Origin: Streptomyces sp. NBC_00390 | GTDB taxonomy: Bacteria; Actinomycetota; Actinomycetes; Streptomycetales; Streptomycetaceae | DNA length: 64,000 nt | Assembly: GCF_036057275.1 (NCBI RefSeq) | Contig: NZ_CP107945.1 | Coordinates: 5,332,001-5,396,000 of the forward strand | Direction of reading: 5' to 3' | Shown: piece by piece, positions 52,506 through 60,918 of the stretch | How positions within the stretch are numbered: the first letter of the stretch is position 1 | Layout of the letters: each line of letters begins with the position of its first letter | Position numbers and translations under genes: made by a program | Notes under the pieces: model-generated | Seen by the model: only the letters and a program-made list of their open reading frames with translations | Told to the model about the DNA's origin: nothing | Databases searched by the model: none

Positions 52506-52521
52506 CTTGGTCTAGACCTGA
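52506..52521. promoter_or_regulatory. DasR-responsive element (dre)-like site
   Basis: ACTTGGTCTAGACCTGAA contains TGGTCTAGACC, nearly identical to the core of the known DasR binding site (TGGTCTAGACCA). It is about 100 bp upstream of the AA10 oxygenase start. DasR is the GntR repressor of chitin and N-acetylglucosamine utilisation, which fits the downstream gene. Confidence 0.7.
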
Positions 52522-52622
52522 ATGAGTGCCGCCTCCAATCCCCGATCGGCAACGGGTGGCACCGCACCACCGCACGCGTGCAGCACGGAAAGGAACTCCC
52601 CCACGTTCTCCTGGAGCGAAGC

Positions 52623-53210
52623 ATGCGAAAGAAGATAGGTGCGGCCGTGGTCGGCCTCGCCGTGACGGGCGCCACCCTGCTCGCCACCGGCAGCGCCAGC
52701 AGCCACGGCTACACCGACTCGCCCATCAGCCGCCAGAAACTCTGTGCCAACCGCACCGTCGCCGACTGCGGCGAGATCATCTGGGAACCCCAGAGCGTCG
52801 AAGGCCTCAAGGGCTTCCCGGCGGCGGGCCCGGCCGACGGAACGATCTGCGCCGGTGGCAACAGCCGCTTCGCGCAGCTCGACGACCCGCGCGGCGGCAC
52901 CTGGCCCACCACCAAGGTCTCGTCGGGGCAGAACTACACCTTCCGGTGGCAGTTCACCGCCATGCACTCGACGACCGACTTCAAGTACTACATCACCAGG
53001 AACGGCTGGAACCCGAGCCAGAAGCTCACCCGCGCCGCCCTCGAATCGCAGCCGTTCCTGACGATTCCGTACGGAGGCCAGCGCCCGCCGTCCACGCTCA
53101 GCCACTCCGGGACGCTGCCGTCGAAGTCCGGCCGCCATCTGATCCTGGCGGTCTGGACCGTGCACGACACCGGCAACGCCTTCTACGCCTGTTCGGACGT
53201 CCAGTTCTGA
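52623..53210 (+). CDS. Secreted AA10 lytic polysaccharide monooxygenase (chitin-binding type)
   Basis: This 195-aa protein has a signal peptide cleaved before H28, giving the mature N-terminal histidine (HGYTDSPISRQKLC). The copper histidine brace is H28 and H115 (in FTAMHSTTDF). The AA10 domain fills the rest, with FRWQFTAMH and HLILAVWTVHDTGNAFYAC. It has no extra carbohydrate-binding module. It probably oxidises chitin. dre-like sites upstream suggest DasR control. Its position beside the csl genes matches the SCO2833 region of S. coelicolor. Confidence 0.93.
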   Translation: MRKKIGAAVVGLAVTGATLLATGSASSHGYTDSPISRQKLCANRTVADCGEIIWEPQSVEGLKGFPAAGPADGTICAGGNSRFAQLDDPRGGTWPTTKVSSGQNYTFRWQFTAMHSTTDFKYYITRNGWNPSQKLTRAALESQPFLTIPYGGQRPPSTLSHSGTLPSKSGRHLILAVWTVHDTGNAFYACSDVQF

Positions 53211-53233
53211 CAGGCCCGCCAACCCCCCACCCG

Positions 53234-53257
53234 CCGCGGGCCTGAGCCGGCCCGCGG
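53234..53257 (+). terminator. Hairpin after the LPMO gene
   Basis: CCGCGGGC pairs with GCCCGCGG across an 8-nt loop, and flanking C- and G-runs can extend the stem. Confidence 0.6.
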
Positions 53258-53384
53258 TACGGGGGGTGCGGGCACGGCCGCCTGGGGGAGCGGCCGGCCG
53301 GTCACGAGGTAGGCCCAGCCCTACCCTCTCCCGGCCCGCTGGGCCCATGGTCCACGCGCCGGGCCGCCGCCTACGGTGTGCCGC

Positions 53385-54644
53385 ATGACCGTCGTCGTAC
53401 GCAATCCCTGGCAGGCCCTGGCCCGAAGCGGTTTTCTGCGCGGCGTCTGGCCCTGGCGCTCGGCCGGCTACCTCGCGAGCAGCGTGCTCACCGGGCTTCC
53501 CGCCCTGGTCGCTCTCGTCGTGCTCGCCGGGTTCTCCCTCGTGCTCGTCGGCCTGCCGCTCCTGGTGCTCGGTGGTGTGTCTCTTGCCGTGGTCGAGCGA
53601 CGGCGGCTGGGGATGGCCGACGCCGAGCCCGCGCCGAGCCCCCACCGCACCCCCGCCGAACCAGGCCTCGCCGCCTGGCTGCGGCTTCGGCTCGCGGAGC
53701 AGGCGACCTGGCGGGAGTTCGCGTACGGGCTGCTGCACGCCCTTGTGCTGTGGCCGCTCGACCTGCTGGCCGTGGGCGTCGCGATCGGGCTGCCGCTCGG
53801 GATGGCCGCCGCCCCTCTCCAGCTCGCCCTCGACGGCCATGAGGCGCGGGTCGTCAAGACGGTTTTGGTCACCGGCTACCCGCAGGCGTTCGCCGCCGCG
53901 GCCGCCGGGGCCGTGCTCCTCGCCGTACTGCTGTATCCGCTGGCCGCCCTGGCCGGCGCTCGTGCCCAGCTGACCAGGCTGCTGCTCGCGCCGCGCGAGG
54001 GGGAACTGCGGGACCGGCTGACGGAGGTGACCCGCTCGCGGGCCCGGCTCGTCGCCGCGTTCGAGGCGGAACGGCGGCGCATCGAAAGGGACTTGCACGA
54101 CGGAGCACAGCAGCGGCTGGTCGCCCTCACCATGACGCTCGGCCTCGCGCGCCTGGACGCCCCGGCGGGACCGCAGGCCGACCGGCTCGAGGCCGCACAC
54201 GGCGAGGCCGGGCGCGTGCTGACCGAACTGCGCGAGCTCATCCACGGAATCCATCCCCAGGTGCTCTCCGACTACGGGCTCGGCGCCGCGCTCGCCGACG
54301 CCGCCGACCGGTCGCCCGTGCCCGTGGAAGCCGACCTCCGGCTCCCCCGTCTCGACCGGTCCGTCGAGACCGCCGCGTACTTCGCGGTGAACGAGGCGCT
54401 CGCGAACGCCGCCAAGCACAGCGGGGCGGACCGGATCCGGCTCGATGGCCGGTACGAGGACGGGCTGCTGTTCATCGAGGTCCGGGACGACGGCCGGGGC
54501 GGCGCCGCCGCGGCCAAGGGCACCGGACTGACCGGACTGGCCGACCGGCTCGCCGTACTCGATGGGACACTGACGATCACCAGCCCGACCGGCGGGCCGA
54601 CGTCGCTGCGAGTGGAGATCCCTTGCCGAGCTCTCTGCGGATAG
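53385..54644 (+). CDS. Two-component sensor histidine kinase (HisKA_3 type)
   Basis: This 419-aa protein has four or so membrane segments in the first 190 residues with a sensor-like loop. The dimerisation and phospho-acceptor motif RRRIERDLHDGAQQRLVALT carries the His, and the ATPase domain shows NEALANAAKHSGADRI and DDGRGG. It belongs to the NarL-type family. The response regulator gene overlaps its 3' end. The signal is unknown. Confidence 0.92.
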   Translation: MTVVVRNPWQALARSGFLRGVWPWRSAGYLASSVLTGLPALVALVVLAGFSLVLVGLPLLVLGGVSLAVVERRRLGMADAEPAPSPHRTPAEPGLAAWLRLRLAEQATWREFAYGLLHALVLWPLDLLAVGVAIGLPLGMAAAPLQLALDGHEARVVKTVLVTGYPQAFAAAAAGAVLLAVLLYPLAALAGARAQLTRLLLAPREGELRDRLTEVTRSRARLVAAFEAERRRIERDLHDGAQQRLVALTMTLGLARLDAPAGPQADRLEAAHGEAGRVLTELRELIHGIHPQVLSDYGLGAALADAADRSPVPVEADLRLPRLDRSVETAAYFAVNEALANAAKHSGADRIRLDGRYEDGLLFIEVRDDGRGGAAAAKGTGLTGLADRLAVLDGTLTITSPTGGPTSLRVEIPCRALCG

Positions 54645-55273
54645 TCCTGGCCGAGGACAGCGTGCTGCTGCGGGAAGGGCTCATCGGCCTGCTGACCCGC
54701 TTCGGCCATGAGACGGTCGCCGCGGTCGGCGACGCGGACGCGCTGAAGGACGCGGTCACCGCCCACGACCCGGACATCGTCGTCACCGACGTACGCATGC
54801 CGCCCGGCTTCCAGGACGAAGGGCTGCGTGCCGCCGTCGCCCTGCGCACCGAGCGTCCCGCGCTGCCGGTCCTGGTGCTCAGCCAGTACGTGCAGCGGAC
54901 CTACGCCGGCGAACTTCTGGACACCGGCGACGGCACCGGGGTCGGCTATCTGCTCAAGGACCGTGTCGGCCAGATCGAGGAGTTCATCGACGCCCTGGCC
55001 CGGGTCGCGGCGGGCGGTACGGTCGTCGACCCCGAAGTCGTACGTCAGTTGCTGCGCCGCCGCCGCGATCCGCTGCAGGCGCTGACCCCGCGCGAGCGCG
55101 AGGTGCTCGCCCTGGTCGCCGAGGGCCGGTCGAACGCGGCGATCGCCCGGCACCTCGTGATCAGCGAGGCGGCCGTGGGCAAGCACATCGGCAACATCCT
55201 GGGGAAGCTCGACCTCCCCCCGGCCGAGGACACCCACCGCCGGGTCCTGGCCGTTCTCGCCTATCTCCGCTGA
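54623..55273 (+). CDS. LuxR/NarL-family response regulator
   Basis: This 216-aa protein starts at TTG 54623, 22 bp inside the kinase gene, with GGAG upstream. The receiver domain has the acidic pair in VLAEDS, the phospho-acceptor Asp in VVTDVRMPPGF and the Lys in YLLKDRVG. The output HTH is LTPREREVLALVAEGRSNAA followed by IARHLVISEAAVGKHI. It is the cognate partner of the upstream kinase. Confidence 0.93.
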   Translation: MPSSLRIVLAEDSVLLREGLIGLLTRFGHETVAAVGDADALKDAVTAHDPDIVVTDVRMPPGFQDEGLRAAVALRTERPALPVLVLSQYVQRTYAGELLDTGDGTGVGYLLKDRVGQIEEFIDALARVAAGGTVVDPEVVRQLLRRRRDPLQALTPREREVLALVAEGRSNAAIARHLVISEAAVGKHIGNILGKLDLPPAEDTHRRVLAVLAYLR

Positions 55274-55423
55274 GCGTCTCCCGCGTGCGCCGGTCGGAGA
55301 AAATTCACCCGCTGCTCGTGACGCGAAGACTGTGCAGGACGCGCGTATAGCGGGACTCTGGATCCGCCCGTGGACCGGCCACGTGGCGCGCACCAACTCC
55401 CGTCCTACGTACGGAGGTTCTGT

Positions 55424-55906
55424 ATGCGTCGCCGTTCTGCCCTTCCGCTCGCCGCCCTCGCGCTGGCTCTGCCCGCCGCCCTGATCCCCGCGGGGGCCGC
55501 CTCGGCCGCTCCCGCCGACAAACCCCAGGTCCTCAGCTCCTGGACGCAGACCAGCGCATCCAGCTACAACGCCTGGGCCGCCGCCCGGGCCAACCAGGGC
55601 GCCTGGAGCGCCTACGGCTTCGACTGGTCCACGGACTACTGCTCCTCCTCGCCGGACAACCCCTTCGGCTTTCCTTTTCAGATGTCATGCGCACGCCATG
55701 ACTTCGGATACCGGAACTACAAGGCAGCCGGCACGTTCAGCGCCAACAAGGCGAGACTCGACTCGGCGTTCTACGAGGATCTGAAGCGCGTGTGCGCCCG
55801 CTACTCGGGAGCCGCGCGTACCTCCTGCAACGGCACGGCATGGACGTACTACCAGGCCGTGTCGATCTTCGGGTACAAGGCCCCGGTGGAAACGCCGGCC
55901 GCCTGA
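55424..55906 (+). CDS. Secreted phospholipase A2
   Basis: This 160-aa protein starts at ATG 55424 with GGAGG eight bases upstream. It has a signal peptide (ALALALPAALIPAGAASA). The prokaryotic PLA2 active site is MSCARHDFGYRNY with the His-Asp pair, and DWSTDYCSSSPDNPFGF holds the calcium-binding region. Four Cys residues are present for two disulfides. It hydrolyses the sn-2 bond of phospholipids outside the cell. Confidence 0.92.
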   Translation: MRRRSALPLAALALALPAALIPAGAASAAPADKPQVLSSWTQTSASSYNAWAAARANQGAWSAYGFDWSTDYCSSSPDNPFGFPFQMSCARHDFGYRNYKAAGTFSANKARLDSAFYEDLKRVCARYSGAARTSCNGTAWTYYQAVSIFGYKAPVETPAA

Positions 55907-55912
55907 CGCGCG

Positions 55913-55950
55913 CATGAGAGGCCCCTCGCCGAAACGAGGGGCCTCTCATG
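55913..55950. terminator. 16-bp bidirectional terminator hairpin
   Basis: CATGAGAGGCCCCTCG pairs perfectly with CGAGGGGCCTCTCATG across a 6-nt loop, serving both the phospholipase gene and the convergent tRNA-Lys. Confidence 0.9.
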
Positions 55951-55956
55951 AGGTGG

Positions 55957-56030
55957 TGCGCCGCCAGGGACTCGAACCCCGGACCCGCTGATTAAGAGTC
56001 AGCTGCTCTAACCAACTGAGCTAGCGGCGC
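55957..56030 (-). tRNA. tRNA-Lys (anticodon CTT), second copy
   Basis: This copy is identical in sequence and orientation to the tRNA at 49394-49467: same 7-bp acceptor stem, CTT anticodon and T-arm, 74 nt, no encoded CCA. The flanks differ; a different terminator hairpin follows. Confidence 0.96.
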
Positions 56031-56220
56031 GGGCTGCCGTTCACGCCGCCTTCGGCGGCTGACGACGAAAGTAATACTACCCGGTCCCGAGGAGTGCTCC
56101 GGACCCCCCGCCCCGCCACCTGCCGACCCGCCCCCAGAGCCCTTCTTCCGGATCCTGCCGGGCTCACGTGCCCCGGCATCGGACCCGCCCACTGATCCGG
56201 CCCGGCCCGGAAGAAACGCC

Positions 56221-56979
56221 CTAGATCGCCAGGGAAAGGACCACCGGAGCCGCTCTGCGGTTCAGCGTGTCCGCCGCCGCGCGCAGCCGGTGCGCATGCT
56301 CGATCGGCAGCGACAGTGCCAGGCAGCCCACCGCCGAGCCCGCCGTCAGCGGCACCGCCGCGCAGACCGTGCCCACCGCGTACTCCTGCAGGTCCAGGAC
56401 GGGGACGGTCGGCGGCTGTGCGTCCAGCTTGGAGAACAGGAGCTTCTCGCTGGTGATCGTCCGGGAGGTGAGCCGGGCGATCCTGTGCCGGGACAGATGG
56501 TCCCGCCGCCCGTTCACGTCGAGCTGGGTCAGCAGGCACTTGCCGACCGCGCTGGCGTGCGCCGCGGAGCGGAAGTCCACCCACTCGTTGACCTTCGGTG
56601 TGCGCGGGCCGTCGGCGAACTGCGTGATCTTGACCTCGCCGTCGATGTACCGGCTGATGTAGACGGCCGCGCCCACCGAGTCGCGCAGCTCGGTGAGGGT
56701 GTCCTGGAGCTTGGCCTCCAGGGCCTGCTGGCGGGAGGCCCCCGAGCCGAGCAGGACCAGTGAGTCACCGATCACATAGGCGCCGTCGGCGACCTGCTCC
56801 ACGTACCCCTCGCGGCGCAGCATGGACAGCATGGGAGCCAGATGACCGGTCGGCAGACCGGTCTCGCGTGCGATCTGGACATCGGTGACACCGCCACCGT
56901 GCTTGGAGACCGTCTCCAGGACGCGCAAGACGTATTGCACCGAGTGGAACGGCGCGGTCGGCTCGGGCTTCAGCGCCAC
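56221..56979 (-). CDS. IclR-family transcriptional regulator
   Basis: This 252-aa protein starts at GTG with GGGGG upstream. The winged HTH is in VTDVQIARETGLPTGHLAPM, followed by the IclR effector domain (AAHASAVGKCLLTQL, EYAVGTVCAAVPL and the late VGCLALSLPI). It lies 167 bp downstream of the ehu operon on the same strand and probably regulates it. Confidence 0.9.
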   Translation of the reverse strand: MALKPEPTAPFHSVQYVLRVLETVSKHGGGVTDVQIARETGLPTGHLAPMLSMLRREGYVEQVADGAYVIGDSLVLLGSGASRQQALEAKLQDTLTELRDSVGAAVYISRYIDGEVKITQFADGPRTPKVNEWVDFRSAAHASAVGKCLLTQLDVNGRRDHLSRHRIARLTSRTITSEKLLFSKLDAQPPTVPVLDLQEYAVGTVCAAVPLTAGSAVGCLALSLPIEHAHRLRAAADTLNRRAAPVVLSLAI

Positions 56980-57146
56980 GGTTTCCCCCTACCAGGTTAG
57001 GACCGCAAGCTTCCGTACCACGATAGCGGTCAAGAGCCGTTTGGGGGGCGGCTGTTGGCGTAAATGATGCGGTGCCCCAGCCGCATACGCTGGGGCGCAT
57101 CACGCTGGCATATGCCACGGACATTCCTACCCGAAAGAGTGAGAGG

Positions 57147-57899
57147 TCAGAGCACCGCACCGAGAAACTCGCGGGTACGCGTCTGCTCCGGCTCGGAGAA
57201 GATTTTCTCCGGCGGACCCGATTCGATCACCTTGCCGGAGTCGAACATCAGCACCTCGTCGGAGATGTCCCGGGCGAAGTTCATCTCGTGCGTGACACAC
57301 AGCATGGTGATGTCCGTCGAACGCGCGATGTCCCGCAGGACGTCCAGCACACCGGCCACCAGCTCGGGGTCGAGCGCCGAGGTCACCTCGTCCAGCAGCA
57401 GCACCTGCGGCCGCATCGCCAGCGCGCGGGCGATCGCCACCCGCTGCTGCTGCCCGCCCGACAGCTGGGTCGGCCGGGCGTCGCAGCGGTCGCCGAGGCC
57501 CACCATCTCCAGCAGCTCCCTGGCACGCTCCTCGGCCTCGTCACGGGACAGGCCGAGGACCCGTACCGGGGCCTCGGTGATGTTGCGCAGCACGCTCATG
57601 TTGGGGAACAGGTTGAACTGCTGGAAGACCATTCCGATCTTCTTGCGCGCCTCGCGCCGCTCCTTCTCGGGCGCCGGGTGGAGCCGGTGCCCGTTGACCT
57701 GGATCGTGCCCTCGTCGGGGGACGTCAGGGTCATCAGCAGCCGCAGGATGGTGGTCTTGCCGGATCCGGACGGGCCGATCAGCGTGACGTGCTTGCCGGG
57801 CCGGACCGAGAAGCACAGGTCGTCCAGGACGGTGGTGTCGCCGAACCGCTTGGTGACGTTCTCGAAGCGGATCAGCGGGGTCTTCGTGTCAGCGGACAA
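57147..57899 (-). CDS. ehuA: Amino-acid-type ABC transporter ATPase (EhuA-like)
   Basis: This 250-aa ATPase has Walker A GPSGSGKTT, signature LSGGQQQRVAIARAL, Walker B VLLLDEVTSALDPELV and the H-loop CVTHEM. It is of the polar amino acid (HisP/GlnQ) family. It is the last gene of a four-gene operon and overlaps ehuD by 11 bp. The ehu label rests on gene order and overall resemblance to the ectoine/hydroxyectoine transporter. Confidence 0.85.
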   Translation of the reverse strand: MSADTKTPLIRFENVTKRFGDTTVLDDLCFSVRPGKHVTLIGPSGSGKTTILRLLMTLTSPDEGTIQVNGHRLHPAPEKERREARKKIGMVFQQFNLFPNMSVLRNITEAPVRVLGLSRDEAEERARELLEMVGLGDRCDARPTQLSGGQQQRVAIARALAMRPQVLLLDEVTSALDPELVAGVLDVLRDIARSTDITMLCVTHEMNFARDISDEVLMFDSGKVIESGPPEKIFSEPEQTRTREFLGAVL

Positions 57900-58539
57900 G
57901 GCGGCGCTCCAGGGTTCGTACGAGCAGGGAAGCCGGACAGGCGATGAGGACGAAGGCGATGCCGACCACCGTCAGCGGCTCGGTGTACTGGAAGGTCGAG
58001 GCGCTCTCCAGCCGGGACAGCTGCAGCATCTCCAGCACACCGATCGCGGCGAGCAGCGGAGTGTCCTTCAGCATCGCGATGACGTAGTTGCCCAGCGCGG
58101 GGGTGATCCGGCGGATCGCCTGCGGCAGGATCACCGCCAGCCAGGTGCGGTGGGCGGGCAGGCTCAGCGCGGTCGCCGCCTCCCACTGACCGGCCGGCAC
58201 GGCTTCGATACCGGCCCGGTAGACCTGTGCGGTGTACGTCGAGTAGTGCAGCCCGATCGCGATCGTGCCCGTGGTCAGGGCGGAGAACTGGATGCCCCAC
58301 TCCGGCAGCACGAAGTAGAAGAAGAACAGCTGCACCAGCAGCGGGGTGGTGCGGATGAACTCGGTGAACACGTGCACCGGCCACCGCACGAAGCGGGTCG
58401 GCGCGCGGAAGCCGATCGCCCACACCAGGCCGAGCGTGAACGAGATCAGCGAGCCCAGCACCAGTATCTGGAGCGTGAGCAGCACGCCTTCCCAGAAACG
58501 CGGCATGAAGTCCGCGACCGCGGACCAGTCCCAGGTCAC
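57889..58539 (-). CDS. ehuD: ABC transporter permease (EhuD-like)
   Basis: This 216-aa permease is of the HisM family, with about five membrane segments and the EAA loop around VPAGQWEAATALSLPAHRTW, PQAIRRITPALGNYV. Its ATG overlaps the ehuC stop by four bases (ATGA). Confidence 0.82.
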   Translation of the reverse strand: MTWDWSAVADFMPRFWEGVLLTLQILVLGSLISFTLGLVWAIGFRAPTRFVRWPVHVFTEFIRTTPLLVQLFFFYFVLPEWGIQFSALTTGTIAIGLHYSTYTAQVYRAGIEAVPAGQWEAATALSLPAHRTWLAVILPQAIRRITPALGNYVIAMLKDTPLLAAIGVLEMLQLSRLESASTFQYTEPLTVVGIAFVLIACPASLLVRTLERRLVR

Positions 58540-59195
58540 TTGACCACCACCCCGATGTTGGCCTTGGTCCGGCGCTCCAGCGCCTTCATGGAACGGGTGA
58601 TGGCGAACGCGATCACGAAGTAGATCACCAGCACGACCGTGTAGATCTGGGCGCTCTCCTGCGTGGCCAGGCGCACCAGATAGGCGGCGAACGACACGTC
58701 ACCGACTCCCAGCAGCGACACCAGCGCCGTGCCCTTGAGCAGCTCGACCAGCAGATTGCAGAACGAGGGGATCATCTCCGGCACCGCCTGCGGCAGCAGG
58801 ATCAGCCGCAGCCGCTGCCAGGGCGTGAAGCTCAGTGCGATGCCCGCCTCGCGCTGGGGCGCGGCCACCGAGTTCAGCGCGCCGCGGACGATCTCGGCGC
58901 CGTACGCCCCGTAGGACAGGCCGAGCGCGAGGACCGCGGCCCACATCGGGACCAGCTGCCATCCGAGCAGCGGCGGCACCACGAAGAACAGCCAGAACAT
59001 CAGCACCAGGGCCGAGGTGCCGCGGAAGACCTCCGTGTAGAAGCCCGCGAGGAAGCGGACCGCACGGGAGCGGTGGGTGCGGGCCGTACCCACCGCGAAG
59101 GCGACGGTGGCGGCCAGCACCGCGCTGTACACCAGCAGTTGGACGGTGATCCAGATGCCCGGAAGCACCCAGTTCTGCCAGAGTCCGGCTGTCAT
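58536..59195 (-). CDS. ehuC: ABC transporter permease (EhuC-like)
   Basis: This 219-aa permease is of the HisM/HisQ family; the EAA loop reads SVAAPQREAGIALSFTPWQR followed by LPQAVPEMIPSFCN. ATG 59195 overlaps the ehuB stop by four bases; a GTG at 59201 is an alternative start. It probably forms a heterodimer with EhuD. Confidence 0.82.
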   Translation of the reverse strand: MTAGLWQNWVLPGIWITVQLLVYSAVLAATVAFAVGTARTHRSRAVRFLAGFYTEVFRGTSALVLMFWLFFVVPPLLGWQLVPMWAAVLALGLSYGAYGAEIVRGALNSVAAPQREAGIALSFTPWQRLRLILLPQAVPEMIPSFCNLLVELLKGTALVSLLGVGDVSFAAYLVRLATQESAQIYTVVLVIYFVIAFAITRSMKALERRTKANIGVVVK

Positions 59196-60046
59196 CGGCA
59201 CAGCTCCTCGGCAGTGAGCGTGGTCATCTCCTTCTCCGTGAAGCCGAACGGCTTCAGGATGCGGAAGAGTTCGCCGCTCTTCTTCATCTTGTGGATCTCG
59301 GCATTGAACGCGTCGCGCAGTTCGGTGTCGGTGGGGCGGAAGGCGAAGCCGCCGCCGTCGATCTTCTTCTCGCCGTCGACGACGGCGGCGAACGCCTCGG
59401 TCGCCTCGGCCTTCGCGCTCTTGCGGACCACCTCGCGGGTGGTCAGCGCGGTGCCGGCGAACACGTCGACGCGGCCGGACTCGACCGCGTTCAGCCCTGC
59501 GACCTGGTCCTGGAGGATGACGATGTCCTTCTCGGGGTACCCGGCGGCGACCGCATAGTCGATCTCCGCGTAGCCGGTGCCGGTGGCGAACCTCGCCTTG
59601 GATTTCACGACGTCCTCGTAGGTGCGCAGATTCTTGGGATTGCCCTTGCGCACGATGAAGGAGTCGAGCATCTGGTACTCGGGGTCGGCGAATATGACCT
59701 GCGCGCAGCGCTCCTTGTTGATGTACATCCCGGCCGAGACGACATCGAACTGCTGCGAGTTCAGCCCGGGGATGAGCGAGGCGAAGTCGGTCGCGACCGG
59801 CTGGACCTCGTCGATACCGAGCCGCTTGAAGATCACCCGGGCGAGCTCGGGGGCCTCGCCCGTGAACTCGCCCTGCTTGTCGACATAGCCGTACGGCACC
59901 TCACCCGCGATGCCGAGCCTCACCGTGCCCTGCGACTTCAGCCGGGCCAGCGCATCACCGGAGGGCACCTTGCTGCAGCCCGCCGCGCCGGTCACGCCCA
60001 GAGCGCCGACGGCCGCGGTGCCGAGCAGCATGGTGCGTCTGCTCAT
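59192..60046 (-). CDS. ehuB: ABC transporter substrate-binding lipoprotein (EhuB-like)
   Basis: This 284-aa protein has a twin-Arg-like start (MSRRTMLLGTAAVGALG) and lipobox TGAAGC. The SBP_bac_3 fold is clear: LGIAGEVPYGYVDKQGEFTG, GLNSQQFDVVSAGMYINKER and GRVDVFAGTALTTREVV. EhuB proteins bind ectoine and hydroxyectoine, taken up as osmolyte or nutrient. It is the first gene of the operon, divergent from the DUF3830 gene with only about 70 bp between. Confidence 0.85.
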   Translation of the reverse strand: MSRRTMLLGTAAVGALGVTGAAGCSKVPSGDALARLKSQGTVRLGIAGEVPYGYVDKQGEFTGEAPELARVIFKRLGIDEVQPVATDFASLIPGLNSQQFDVVSAGMYINKERCAQVIFADPEYQMLDSFIVRKGNPKNLRTYEDVVKSKARFATGTGYAEIDYAVAAGYPEKDIVILQDQVAGLNAVESGRVDVFAGTALTTREVVRKSAKAEATEAFAAVVDGEKKIDGGGFAFRPTDTELRDAFNAEIHKMKKSGELFRILKPFGFTEKEMTTLTAEELCR

Positions 60047-60115
60047 CGATCCTCGTTGTCTTGTTCGAACCATGGGCGCGCGGCTACCCGGCCCGGCTCG
60101 GGGTATGCGTGGACA

Positions 60116-60616
60116 ATGGCCGACCGATATCTGACCGTTGCCCTCGAGTCGCGCGGCGTCCAGTGCACCGCCCGGCTGCTCACCGACAAGGCTCCGCGCA
60201 CGTGCGAGGCGGTGTGGCAGGCGCTGCCGCTCGCCGGGGACGTCTATCACGCGAAGTACGCGAGGAACGAGATCTACGCCCTGTTCCCCGCGTTCGCCGC
60301 CGAGGAGCCGCCACTGGAGAACCCGACCGTGACACCGATTCCGGGCGACTTGTGCTACTTCACCTTCTCGGACGTCCAGTTGGGCACGGCGTCGTACGGC
60401 TACGGCGAGGGGGCCCCGCACCAGGGGCGTTCGACCGTGGTCGACCTGGCTCTGTTCTACGAACGCAACAACCTGCTGCTGAACGGGGATGTGGGGTGGG
60501 TGCCGGGGATCGTGTGGGGGACGGTGGTGGAGGGCCTGGACGTGATGGCCGAGGCCTGCCAGGGCCTGTGGCGCAACGGGGCGGCGGGGGAGACGCTGAG
60601 CTTCCGCCGGGCCTGA
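60116..60616 (+). CDS. DUF3830 family protein (cyclophilin-like fold)
   Basis: This 166-aa protein has the DUF3830 pattern: TVALESRGVQCTARLLTDKA, PRTCEAVWQALPL, DVYHAKYARNEIY and late NGDVGWVPGIVWGTVVEGL. DUF3830 proteins often sit near ABC importers and amino-acid or ectoine-type catabolic genes. Function unknown. It shares the promoter gap with ehuB. Confidence 0.85.
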   Translation: MADRYLTVALESRGVQCTARLLTDKAPRTCEAVWQALPLAGDVYHAKYARNEIYALFPAFAAEEPPLENPTVTPIPGDLCYFTFSDVQLGTASYGYGEGAPHQGRSTVVDLALFYERNNLLLNGDVGWVPGIVWGTVVEGLDVMAEACQGLWRNGAAGETLSFRRA

Positions 60617-60918
60617 GGGTCCCCTACCTGCCCCTTCCCATGACTGGGGGCACGCCCCGTCCTCAGTCGCCGGACGGGCTGCTTCTGCCGGATGCGCCGG
60701 CAGAATGCAGCCCCGCCGGCGTTCGAGGCGCGGGGTCCGGGGCGCGGAGCCCCAGTTCGGGATGGGGTCCCTCCCACAGCGGCCAGGCCGTAGGGGGAGG
60801 GCGGGGTGGGGAACACGCCCGCCGCAGGCGCCCGACAGGGGCACGGGCTCGCAGGGCACCCCGCCCGCCGCCCTCGCAGCCGCGGCGCCCGCCGCGGGGA
60901 ACGGCCCACACCGGGCGT
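60617..60918. repeat. Intergenic region with a common Streptomyces GC-rich repeat
   Basis: No gene is visible. The stretch around 60655-60770 contains CGCCGGACGGGCTGC, GCCGGCGTTCGAGGCGCGGG and GTCCGGGGCGCGGAGCCCCAG-like sequence, which resembles a dispersed intergenic repeat I know from many Streptomyces genomes. It carries several inverted repeats (for example TTCTGCCGG / CCGGCAGAA near 60683-60707) and probably acts as a terminator between these convergent genes. Confidence 0.55.

Noticed and set aside
60655..60770. Possible small RNA or gene between DUF3830 and the amidase
   Set aside because: The sequence looks like a dispersed GC-rich Streptomyces intergenic repeat with hairpins; no coding frame or promoter is evident.
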